Source: Methanoculleus sp. UBA77
Lineage (GTDB): Archaea > Halobacteriota > Methanomicrobia > Methanomicrobiales > Methanoculleaceae
Length of the DNA: 5,866 bases
NCBI GenBank assembly: GCA_002499455.1
Contig: DALN01000083.1
Coordinates: forward strand, 9,110-14,975
Direction of reading: 5' to 3'
Part shown: piece after piece, positions 1 to 4,950 of the stretch
How the letters are laid out: each line of letters begins with the position of its first letter
How positions within the stretch are numbered: position 1 is the first letter of the stretch
Program-made: the position numbers and the translations under genes
The notes under the pieces: model-generated
What the model saw: the letters and a program-made list of their open reading frames with translations, nothing else
Told to the model about the DNA's origin: nothing
Database searches by the model: none

Positions 1-63
1 GAGAAGAGCGCGCTCAAACCCCGTATCGGCCACCGTGTCGTAAAAGAGGTCCTCTACGTATGA
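1..63 (+). CDS. Probable MntA-type nucleotidyltransferase antitoxin, C-terminal end only
   Basis: Frame 1 is open from the first base to the TGA at 61-63 and encodes 20 residues, EKSALKPRIGHRVVKEVLYV. The LKPRIGxRVVKEVLYV style of ending is typical of the minimal nucleotidyltransferases (MntA) that sit next to HEPN proteins. The stop overlaps the start of the next gene as ATGA, the usual close coupling of this pair. In the family, MntA is the antitoxin: it transfers AMP from ATP onto a tyrosine of the partner HepT and so blocks its RNase activity. The catalytic GSX10DXD region lies outside the window, so the call rests on the tail and the neighbour. If the family is wrong, it is still almost certainly the 3' end of the gene that is translationally coupled to hepT. 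Confidence 0.72.
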   Translation, partial: EKSALKPRIGHRVVKEVLYV

Positions 64-452
64 CGGCCCCGCGAAGCACCCTTGACTACCTGGACGATAT
101 CCTTGACGCCGTCGACAAGATCGAGATCTTCACCCGGGGTATGTCATATGAGGAGTTCCTCGAGGACGACAAGACTGTTTATGCCGTCACCCGGGCGCTG
201 GAAGTGATCGGCGAGGCGGCCAAATGTATCCCCCGCCAGATCCGGGAGAACTACCCTGAGTATCCCTGGAGTGAGATGGCCGGCATGCGCGACAAACTGA
301 TCCATGCCTACTTCGGAATCAACAGGGCGATTATCTGGAGGACGATCCGGGACGACGTCCCCCCGCTGAAACCCGCGATGCGGAGCCTCCTCAACGACCT
401 TGCCGCGGAGGAGGGCCCGAAGGAGCCCGCTTCAGGTCAGCGGGACAGGTGA
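60..452 (+). CDS. hepT: HepT-like HEPN RNase toxin (DUF86)
   Basis: This 130-residue, mostly helical protein has the length of the HepT/DUF86 family (about 110-140 residues). Two family hallmarks are visible: a central helix VTRALEVIGEAAKCIP (about residues 43-58) and the HEPN active-site motif RX4HXY in MRDKLIHAYFG, with R77, H82 and Y84. In the family, R and H catalyse RNA cleavage, and the tyrosine is the residue AMPylated by MntA. All three are intact, so the toxin looks functional. The start is set by the ATGA overlap with the upstream gene and by GAGGT at 46-50, nine bases before the ATG. The last residues (about 120-130, polar and charged) lie beyond the folded core. Their codons overlap the convergent acetyltransferase gene by 16 bases. 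The pair is probably autoregulated or stabilises the locus, which cannot be judged here. Confidence 0.9.
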   Translation: MTAPRSTLDYLDDILDAVDKIEIFTRGMSYEEFLEDDKTVYAVTRALEVIGEAAKCIPRQIRENYPEYPWSEMAGMRDKLIHAYFGINRAIIWRTIRDDVPPLKPAMRSLLNDLAAEEGPKEPASGQRDR

Positions 453-997
453 GCGTCGGGCCTCTCCAGCACGTAGGCGATCGTCCCCTCCTCAAACCCA
501 TCCCCGGCGGGGGCTTTGCCGGCAGATGTAAACCCGTTCTTCTCGAGCACCCGTATCGACCCGACGAGTTCCGGGTAGGTCGTCGCCATGATCCGCCGGA
601 CGCCGGGGAGGGCGAAGGCCGCGGGGACGATATGCCTGACCGCTTCGGTGGCGTAGCCGCGGCACTGGAACTCGTCGAGGACCGAGTAGCCGATGAAGAC
701 CGTGCCGGGGTCCGGTGCCGAGGCGATTCCCCCGCTCCCGACGAGCACCCGGCCGCCCTCCTCCTGGTCGTCTCTGACCCAGTACCAGGTGACGAAGCGC
801 GGGTCAGCGTTCTCCTCGACCATCCGGATGAACTCTTCGAGGGTCCGGTCGTCGAGGAGCGGCGGCGGCCACGAGCCGGGGACGGCGGCGGAGAGAAGGC
901 GGGCGAGTTCCCGGCGGTCCTCCCTGTCGGCCTTGAGGATATCGAGCGTCGCGGGGATCAGGTCCAGGCGTTCGGTCTGGATGCGGAGGGGGTTCAT
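437..997 (-). CDS. GNAT-family N-acetyltransferase, RimJ/RimL-like
   Basis: This 186-residue cytoplasmic protein has the full length of the Acetyltransf_3 (RimJ/RimL) group. The N-terminus, TERLDLIPAT (residues 8-17), is the standard opening of this group. The acetyl-CoA pyrophosphate loop is QCRGYA (111-116), preceded by the strand FIGYSVLDEF, and motif B is SIRVLEKNGF (147-156). The Asn usually found just before motif B is not in its usual place (YPELVGS), a small deviation. The substrate cannot be told: the family acetylates protein N-termini, aminoglycoside-like compounds and other amines. The start is supported by AGGAG on the minus strand (plus bases 1006-1010), eight bases before the ATG. 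The gene is convergent with hepT and overlaps its 3' end by 16 bases. It follows the winged-helix gene with a 75-base gap, so it may be co-transcribed with it or use the weak promoter noted near 1050. Confidence 0.9.
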   Translation of the reverse strand: MNPLRIQTERLDLIPATLDILKADREDRRELARLLSAAVPGSWPPPLLDDRTLEEFIRMVEENADPRFVTWYWVRDDQEEGGRVLVGSGGIASAPDPGTVFIGYSVLDEFQCRGYATEAVRHIVPAAFALPGVRRIMATTYPELVGSIRVLEKNGFTSAGKAPAGDGFEEGTIAYVLERPDAHLSR

Positions 998-1045
998 CGG
1001 GGTGGCTCCTGGTTAATGAGTATGATCGGTTTCGATGAGCCGGCC

Positions 1046-1053
1046 TTTATCAG
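1046..1053 (-). promoter_or_regulatory. Weak candidate TATA element for the acetyltransferase gene
   Basis: On the minus strand the 75-base gap between the two minus genes reads CTGATAAAGG around here, the most A/T-rich stretch at a suitable distance. Transcription would begin about 25 bases on, leaving a leader of roughly 25 bases that includes the AGGAG ribosome binding site. There is no strong BRE and the match to a TATA consensus is poor. Read-through from the winged-helix gene is equally possible. Confidence 0.25.
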
Positions 1054-1072
1054 TTGTGGGTTCCGGCCTCTC

Positions 1073-1861
1073 TCACCCGTCGATCCCGTTGCCCGCCTCC
1101 GCATACCTTTCGAGATCCCGGCAGTCCTCAGCCATCGCCCGTTCCTCGAACAACGCCGCCGCTTCTTCCGACAGGCGATACCGGACTCCCCCGCCCGTCT
1201 TCTCCCGAAGGACGATCCCGTCGGCCTGCAGGCGCCGCATGTGCCACGAGACCGACGAGGCGGTGATCCCGACCCGTTCGGCAAGTTCCCGCCTTGATGC
1301 CTCCGGGCTCTCCAGCAGGATGGCGAGGAGTTCTTGCCTGCTCCGGTTCCGGCGGTGGATGAGCACCTTCGCCTCGAGCGGCGTGTACCTATGCCGGTTC
1401 TCGAAGTACCCCGTCTGCCCCTCGACGGCGGCGGTGGCGATCTTACCGAACTCCTGCAGTCTCCCGAGGTGGTACCTCAGGGTCCCCCGGTTCACCCCGA
1501 GATCGTGGATGAGGGTCCCGAGGCGGATCCCGGGGTGGGCGCAGATGTGGTCGTAGATCGCCGTCCGGGTCTCGTGTTCGAGTGCGGCGCGTTTTGCGAT
1601 GCGGCGGTAGCCGAAGAAGAGCCAGACGTTTAAGAGGACCAGGATGTTGAAGGCGACCAGGAGTTCCGGGGCGGTCCCGATGAGGAGGTCGGCGATCAGA
1701 ACCTGGACCGGGACCTGCCACCACTCGATGGGGGTCAGGTCCAGCGGCGGGCGGTCGGGCACGTAGTCGCCAGCCGGCTCGACCGTATACCCGGCGGCTG
1801 CAGAGGCGGGAAGCGCTGCAAGGAGAGCAATCAGGAGGAGAGCAGCCAGCCAGCGTCGCAT
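1073..1861 (-). CDS. Membrane-anchored transcriptional regulator with two winged-helix domains
   Basis: The protein has 262 residues. The N-terminus (1-23, RRWLAALLLIALLAALPASAAA) is a signal peptide or membrane anchor. A short segment of about 40 residues follows, probably outside the membrane, and a second hydrophobic helix spans about 62-84 and ends in the basic stretch YRRIAKR (85-91). The rest is cytoplasmic: winged helix 1 at about 96-160 (recognition helix near NRGTLRYHLGRL) and winged helix 2 at about 172-232 (TASSVSWHMRRL, wing GGGVRYRL). Both resemble ArsR/MarR-like domains found in pairs in methanogen membrane regulators. It is likely a one-component sensor that responds to an envelope signal and binds DNA at the membrane. 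I chose the ATG at 1861 because the hydrophobic segment begins there. The frame stays open to 2035, but the extra 58 residues are arginine-rich and cross the promoter. The nearest AGGAG is 15 bases upstream, so the ribosome site is weak. It is divergent from the envelope operon and may regulate it (inference). Confidence 0.85.
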   Translation of the reverse strand: MRRWLAALLLIALLAALPASAAAGYTVEPAGDYVPDRPPLDLTPIEWWQVPVQVLIADLLIGTAPELLVAFNILVLLNVWLFFGYRRIAKRAALEHETRTAIYDHICAHPGIRLGTLIHDLGVNRGTLRYHLGRLQEFGKIATAAVEGQTGYFENRHRYTPLEAKVLIHRRNRSRQELLAILLESPEASRRELAERVGITASSVSWHMRRLQADGIVLREKTGGGVRYRLSEEAAALFEERAMAEDCRDLERYAEAGNGIDG

Positions 1862-1950
1862 GCTACAGGAGTTGGGCTCCTGCACCTTGACCTTTGCGTT
1901 TTGCCGGCGGGCTCCTCCGCCCTGCTGCCGGGAAACCGTGGCCCCCGGGA

Positions 1951-1979
1951 AGACGGCCGGCACAGAAACTGTATATAAT
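1951..1979 (+). promoter_or_regulatory. Archaeal promoter, copy 1 of a recurring module
   Basis: A strong TATA box, TATATAAT (1972-1979), stands out in GC-rich DNA, with a purine-rich BRE-like ACAGAAA just before it. The upstream block AGACGGCCGGCACAGAAA (1951-1968) recurs almost exactly at 4830-4847. Transcription should start about 25 bases downstream, close to the ATG at 2000. The first transcript of the envelope operon would then be leaderless or nearly so, which fits the lack of a ribosome binding site before that ATG. Confidence 0.7.
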
Positions 1980-1980
1980 C
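1972..1980 (-). promoter_or_regulatory. Possible TATA element for the divergent regulator gene
   Basis: Read on the minus strand the same A/T block is GATTATATA, also an acceptable TATA box. It would give a start near 1947 and a leader of about 85 bases for the regulator gene beginning at 1861. No better TATA-like sequence is seen between 1862 and 1970, so the divergent genes may share this element. Orientation cannot be settled from sequence because the BRE-like signal clearly favours the plus direction. Confidence 0.3.
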
Positions 1981-1999
1981 GTACGTCCCAGTTCCCACC

Positions 2000-2137
2000 A
2001 TGAAGGAGGAACACGCGCCTGCGGCGGCGCGGCACCGCCGCATCGCCGGCGTTGCGGCCGGAATCTACCTCTCCTCGCTCCGCGGCATCGGCACGGCGGA
2101 CGGCGGCTACCTCGTCGCCGGGAGCGTGGTCGCGTGA
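2000..2137 (+). CDS. 45-codon leader ORF, possibly a remnant of a deleted secreted-protein gene
   Basis: An ATG lies about 25 bases after the TATA box and opens a 45-codon frame ending in TGA at 2135-2137. The next gene starts with GTG inside that stop (GTGA), so translation of this ORF would feed the operon. The N-terminal half is charged (MKEEH, RHRR) with no signal peptide. The C-terminal TADGGYLVAGS matches the propeller repeat of the gene at 4951 (GDGHYVVAGS there). At DNA level, 2107-2125 matches 5651-5669 in 18 of 19 bases. The promoter also matches that gene's promoter. This suggests an internal deletion that joined the start of a paralogue to one repeat. AAGGAGGA just after the ATG may be chance or a displaced ribosome site. 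Whether the peptide is made or has a role is unknown. Confidence 0.42.
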   Translation: MKEEHAPAAARHRRIAGVAAGIYLSSLRGIGTADGGYLVAGSVVA

Positions 2138-2835
2138 GGACCCGGTGGCTTATCCTCGGCATCGCCGTCGTGGTGGTCTTCGCCCTCTGGCGTGCCTCCT
2201 ACGTCCCGCCCGGCTACGAGACGATACACTACGAGACCGTCCCCGTCCTCCCGGTGGAGCGATACAACCCCCCGTTCATCGAGATCTGGGAGGCGATGGT
2301 GGGTGAGATCCCGTTCGAGAACGAGACGGCGAAGTCGCCGATGCTCGTCATGGACTTCGATGCGAACGGCTCGTTCACCTACATCCAGTTCGCGTTCTTT
2401 GCCGACATGGAGGGTGAACCCTGGGTCCACTCCGCCTTCGTCCTCCAGAACGGGAGTGCCTACCTCTCGTCCCAGCGGCTCGATCACCGCCCTCCCCACG
2501 CCCACCCGCTCGGGGCCCTCGCCGCCGTCGACGAGATCCCGTTCGACCAGATCTCCTACGGGAAGAAGGGGATGAGCCTGAAGGTCTTCTACCACGAGCA
2601 GAACCGGACCTACGACGACACCTACAGAAACATCTACGCAATCGAGAACGGCACCCTCCGGCCGCTGGAGTTCATCTCCTTTGCCACGGCGGAGGTCTGG
2701 AACACCATCGAGATCTACCCGAGGGACCCGCCGGACGAAGACCGGACGCCGATCGCCATCGACGAGGACCCCGGGGCGCTGGTCGTCTTTCCTCCGCGGG
2801 AGATCGGCCTGGCGGAGAGGGTCGTGTATGCGTGA
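2134..2835 (+). CDS. Membrane-anchored extracytoplasmic protein of unknown function
   Basis: The protein has 233 residues and I do not recognise the family. Residues 1-22 (RTRW, then LILGIAVVVVFALW) form a single N-terminal membrane anchor or uncleaved signal. The rest is polar and mixed alpha/beta, and should face outward. It has five N-X-S/T sequons (N63, N78, N106, N157, N172), consistent with an N-glycosylated archaeal surface protein, and no cysteine in the mature part. The GTG start at 2134 overlaps the preceding stop and has GGAG at 2121-2124, nine bases before it. The frame is open further upstream, but that stretch is arginine- and proline-rich and crosses the promoter. The 3' end overlaps the next gene by eight bases, so the two are coupled. 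The closely packed operon and shared export features suggest a common envelope role with the next two genes. Confidence 0.8.
   Translation: MRTRWLILGIAVVVVFALWRASYVPPGYETIHYETVPVLPVERYNPPFIEIWEAMVGEIPFENETAKSPMLVMDFDANGSFTYIQFAFFADMEGEPWVHSAFVLQNGSAYLSSQRLDHRPPHAHPLGALAAVDEIPFDQISYGKKGMSLKVFYHEQNRTYDDTYRNIYAIENGTLRPLEFISFATAEVWNTIEIYPRDPPDEDRTPIAIDEDPGALVVFPPREIGLAERVVYA
2815..2821 (+). promoter_or_regulatory. Ribosome binding site that decides the start of the PGF-CTERM protein gene
   Basis: GGAGAGG lies six bases before the ATG at 2828, inside the end of the preceding gene. This favours 2828 over the paired ATGs at 2876 and 2879, which have only a GGGGCGG-like sequence close by. Confidence 0.55.
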
Positions 2836-3601
2836 CCGACCCCTCGCTCCTCCGGGGAGCCGGGCAACGGGGCGGATGATGCCGGTTTTCCTCGGCGTTC
2901 TTCTGCTCTTCATGGCCGCAGCCCCGGCGGCGGCCGCGGATGCGACGGTCGAGACCTCGACATTCCTCTCCGTCACCTCCCCGAAGCAGTACGAGACGGT
3001 CTGGAGCGATCTCGTCCCGCCCGAGGCCACGGTCGCCGGGAGGGTTGCGGCCTCGAACGGGATACGGGACGTGGTGGTCGAGAGCAGCGCAGGCGTGGTC
3101 TCGTGCGGGAATGCGACCGATTTCGCCTGCACCGTCCCGGTCGCGGAGGGCAACGAGACGATCACCGTGACCCTGATCGACGACCTGGGAAAGACCTCTG
3201 AAGCGGTGCTGCACGTCTACGTCAACGTCGATATCCCCCCGCCGCCGTGGATCCACGTGATCGGGACGGTGAAGGACGCCGACGGCCGGCCGGTCCCGGA
3301 CGCAACCGTGAGGTTCGAGTCAGTCCTCCCGCTCGCCTGGGGACCGCATCCCGTGACGACCGGGAGTGCCGGCGACGGCGGCTACCTGATCGAGAACGCG
3401 TTCGGCTACGGGCAGAATATATCGGTCGAGAAGGAGGGCTACCTCCCCCTGCACCGCGAGGTCTCCTTTGAGAACATCACCAACCGGCTCGACCTGGAAC
3501 TGGAGCCCGAGGGCCTGGCCGTGCCTGGCTTCTCCGCCGGGATGGGCGTGCTTGCGCTCCTGGGCGGGGTGTTGGCCGTCCGCGGGAGGCGGAAGGAATG
3601 A
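2828..3601 (+). CDS. Secreted Ig-like / carboxypeptidase-regulatory-like protein with PGF-CTERM sorting signal
   Basis: The protein has 257 residues. A basic N-terminus leads into a signal peptide (about 17-37, PVFLGVLLLFMAAAPAAAA). Residues about 45-135 look like an Ig-type beta-sandwich resembling the glucodextranase-B / Big families (GRVAASNGIRDVVVESS, then EGNETITVTLIDDLG). C93 and C101 could form a disulfide. Residues about 142-225 resemble a carboxypeptidase regulatory-like domain (GTVKDADGRPVPDATVRF, then DGGYLIEN). The C-terminus is a full tripartite signal: PGF (233-235), a hydrophobic helix, then RGRRKE. In archaea, PGF-CTERM proteins are processed by archaeosortase A and anchored by a lipid. 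Sequons are N95, N109, N197 and N216. It probably sits on the outer face of the membrane or S-layer. Start 2828 has the better ribosome site, and 2876 (16 residues shorter) gives a neater signal peptide. The stop overlaps the next start as ATGA. Confidence 0.85.
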   Translation: MRDRPLAPPGSRATGRMMPVFLGVLLLFMAAAPAAAADATVETSTFLSVTSPKQYETVWSDLVPPEATVAGRVAASNGIRDVVVESSAGVVSCGNATDFACTVPVAEGNETITVTLIDDLGKTSEAVLHVYVNVDIPPPPWIHVIGTVKDADGRPVPDATVRFESVLPLAWGPHPVTTGSAGDGGYLIENAFGYGQNISVEKEGYLPLHREVSFENITNRLDLELEPEGLAVPGFSAGMGVLALLGGVLAVRGRRKE

Positions 3602-4185
3602 ACCGTGAAAACCTGCTCCGGGCGGCCGCTCTGGCGGTCGTTGCGTCCGGGCTGGTACTCGTATTGCTGCATACCCCTGTCCCGCTGACCGACTGCCGTG
3701 AAGTGGTGGAAGACTCGTCTTCGAGCACCGAGAGGCACGTGATCTTCTCCCACGACGGCGCAGAGGTGCTGGCCATGTCGGTGCAGGCCTCACCCTACAC
3801 CCCGGGAGACCCCGGTCAGGTCATACATCGCCTGCTCGTCTCTATTGCGCATCCCGGAGGGACGCACGTCGATGCTGTGGCTGTCGATATCAGGTTTCCC
3901 CAGACGAGACCCGGGGACGTCTACCTCGAAGTCCCCGGCGACAGCCTATATCCCCGCATCGATGTCAACCGGCCGCCGACCTATGGCGGGTTCGACAGAC
4001 GGATTGCGATCGCCGATACAGGAATGCAGGGCGAGAGCACCATGACGTTCGTCTTCCTGGTCCGGCAGAATGAAGATGCGGATCACGCGCTGCAACTTTC
4101 GGTTGACATAGAGACGACGCTGTCGGAGAGCGATTTCCCGTGGCGCCGGTATGCGGCACAGCACCAGATACCGATCGAGATCTGA
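3598..4185 (+). CDS. Small membrane-anchored extracytoplasmic protein, paralogue of the gene at 4294
   Basis: The protein has 195 residues of unknown family. One hydrophobic segment at about 8-30 (LRAAALAVVASGLVLVLL) is an anchor or signal, and the rest should lie outside the cell. The C-terminal two thirds are strand-rich and end in DFPWRRYAAQH (179-189). It is clearly related to the next gene: ALAVVAxGLV near the N-terminus, SHDGAEV against LHDGREV, ADTGMQGESTMT against PDTGIMGNGAMT, and FPWRRYxAxH near the C-terminus. It is longer by 23 residues, mainly because of a Ser-rich insert at about 38-45 and an extra loop near 66-75. The start is fixed by the ATGA overlap with the preceding stop and GGGAGG at 3584-3589, eight bases before the ATG. 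It is the last gene of the coupled operon. There is no sequon and no catalytic motif that I can recognise. Confidence 0.85.
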   Translation: MNRENLLRAAALAVVASGLVLVLLHTPVPLTDCREVVEDSSSSTERHVIFSHDGAEVLAMSVQASPYTPGDPGQVIHRLLVSIAHPGGTHVDAVAVDIRFPQTRPGDVYLEVPGDSLYPRIDVNRPPTYGGFDRRIAIADTGMQGESTMTFVFLVRQNEDADHALQLSVDIETTLSESDFPWRRYAAQHQIPIEI

Positions 4186-4211
4186 GTTGAAGAGTTTGCG
4201 TGCAACGTCCT

Positions 4212-4233
4212 GGTAGACACAGAGAGGATAAAT
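4212..4233 (+). promoter_or_regulatory. Weak promoter, possible degenerate copy of the recurring module
   Basis: GGTAGACACAGAGAGGATAAAT lies in the 108-base gap before the gene at 4294. It shares GGTAGAC and CACAGA with the promoter near 4830. Its GATAAAT (4227-4233) sits where TATATA is found in the other copies, and the intervening GGACGG block is missing. A start near 4255 would leave a leader of about 40 bases with a good ribosome site. The poor TATA box makes this the least certain of the three copies. Confidence 0.4.
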
Positions 4234-4293
4234 GGGTGTGCTTGCACTATCGGGCGAACTGCTTGCCGCTCGTGCGGGGAGGAGGCGAGAGGG

Positions 4294-4812
4294 ATGAGAC
4301 CTGCATGCCGATACGGAGCTGCAGCCCTCGCGGTCGTTGCGGCTGGGCTGGTGTTTGCGCTCCTCTCTGTGCCGGTTCCGCTGACCGGATACGAGGCCGC
4401 GGGCGAGGGGGAGGTTGTCTTTCTCCACGACGGTAGGGAAGTCTTCCCCGTGTCGGTTGTCCGCGAACCCCTCCCCGATCCCGACCAGACCCGGCTGGCC
4501 GTCGTGCTTGGAGACCGCGCAGGGATAAGGATCGAGAGCGTGGCGATCACCATCAGGGGTCCCGTGGGGGTATACCTGGGTGATTGCGGCGTCGACCTCC
4601 CGCCTGTTCGTTTTCAACATGTGGCCGGCGGCGGATACGGGAGTATTCTTGTAATCCCGGATACCGGGATCATGGGCAACGGGGCGATGACGATCCCATT
4701 TCTCCTCGTGTCTCGCGGGACGGAGAACCTGACGATTGATATCGAGGCGCGGCTTTCGGAGATGGGTTTCCCGTGGCGCCGCTACGAGGCCCGGCACAGA
4801 TTCGAAGTCTGA
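4294..4812 (+). CDS. Small membrane-anchored extracytoplasmic protein, paralogue of the gene at 3598
   Basis: The protein has 172 residues of unknown family, with one N-terminal hydrophobic segment (about 8-28, GAAALAVVAAGLVFALLSV). The exported part is strand-rich, with TIRGPVGVYLGDCGVD near 86-101 and a C-terminal GFPWRRYEARH (158-168) shared with the preceding paralogue. Similarity runs the full length and is visible even in the DNA (both genes contain TTTCCCGTGGCGCC), so they arose by tandem duplication. It has one sequon (N145-L-T) where the paralogue has none. GGGGAGGAGG at 4276-4285, eight bases before the ATG, supports the start. A 108-base gap with its own promoter-like element separates it from the paralogue, so it may be expressed independently of the operon. 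Confidence 0.85.
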   Translation: MRPACRYGAAALAVVAAGLVFALLSVPVPLTGYEAAGEGEVVFLHDGREVFPVSVVREPLPDPDQTRLAVVLGDRAGIRIESVAITIRGPVGVYLGDCGVDLPPVRFQHVAGGGYGSILVIPDTGIMGNGAMTIPFLLVSRGTENLTIDIEARLSEMGFPWRRYEARHRFEV

Positions 4813-4829
4813 TCGTTGCTCTGCAGGGT

Positions 4830-4857
4830 AGACGGACGGCACAGAAAAGATATATAG
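4830..4857 (+). promoter_or_regulatory. Archaeal promoter, copy 2 of a recurring module
   Basis: The TATA box is ATATATAG (4850-4857), preceded by the purine-rich BRE-like CAGAAAAG. The upstream block AGACGGACGGCACAGAAA (4830-4847) differs from 1951-1968 at one position, and over the 27 bases ending in TATATA the two sites agree at 23. Initiation should fall near 4878-4882, giving a leader of about 70 bases for the repeat protein gene at 4951. Confidence 0.72.
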
Positions 4858-4882
4858 CGCCCTCCCCCATCGCTCATTAATA

Positions 4883-4943
4883 GGCCTTCCGTTCTGCCGG
4901 CAGACGTGCCGGAGCGGCGTTTGACGAAATCGGAAGGCCGGAG
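4883..4943 (+). promoter_or_regulatory. Structured 5' leader: 9-bp inverted repeat enclosing a 6-bp hairpin, next to the ribosome binding site
   Basis: GGCCTTCCG (4883-4891) and CGGAAGGCC (4931-4939) are perfect complements. Between them CCGGCA (4897-4902) and TGCCGG (4907-4912) form a hairpin with a GACG loop. The likely ribosome site GGAG (4940-4943) begins right after the outer stem and is seven bases from the ATG. The heptamer GCCGGAG occurs at 4908-4914 and again at 4937-4943, so alternative pairings are possible. The outer stem begins about where transcription should start. This could be a translational control element, a protein-binding RNA structure, or, read as DNA, an operator for a dimeric repressor. 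It matches no riboswitch class I know. Confidence 0.5.
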
Positions 4944-4950
4944 TGTTCCC

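Noticed and set aside
449..1297. A 282-codon plus-strand frame opposite the acetyltransferase and regulator genes
   Set aside because: It overlaps two genes with clear motifs on the other strand and has a low-complexity composition with no coherent domain.
1862..2035. N-terminal extension of the winged-helix regulator to the upstream ATG
   Set aside because: The extra 58 residues are arginine-rich and cross the divergent TATA region. The hydrophobic anchor begins exactly at the ATG at 1861.
1894..2133. N-terminal extension of the 233-residue membrane protein
   Set aside because: The added stretch is Arg/Pro-rich, starts upstream of the promoter, and would bury the membrane anchor in mid-protein. 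The GTG at 2134 has a ribosome site and a 4-base overlap with the previous ORF.
2107..3165. A 352-codon open frame on the minus strand
   Set aside because: It is antisense to two well-supported exported proteins, rich in Arg, Gly and Val, and lacks recognisable motifs or a ribosome site.
4186..4211. Terminator after the paralogue at 3598
   Set aside because: There is no hairpin followed by a T-run and no clear T-rich stretch, so a termination signal cannot be supported.
4200..4436. A 78-codon frame before the second paralogue
   Set aside because: Its first part lies in the intergenic gap and the rest is a shifted frame of the paralogue. Its ATG has no ribosome site and the product has no structure I recognise.
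4894..4903. CTGCCGGCAG palindrome as a separate operator
   Set aside because: It falls inside the leader structure already described, and CCGGCA pairs better with TGCCGG four bases on. A 10-base GC palindrome alone is not significant in this DNA.
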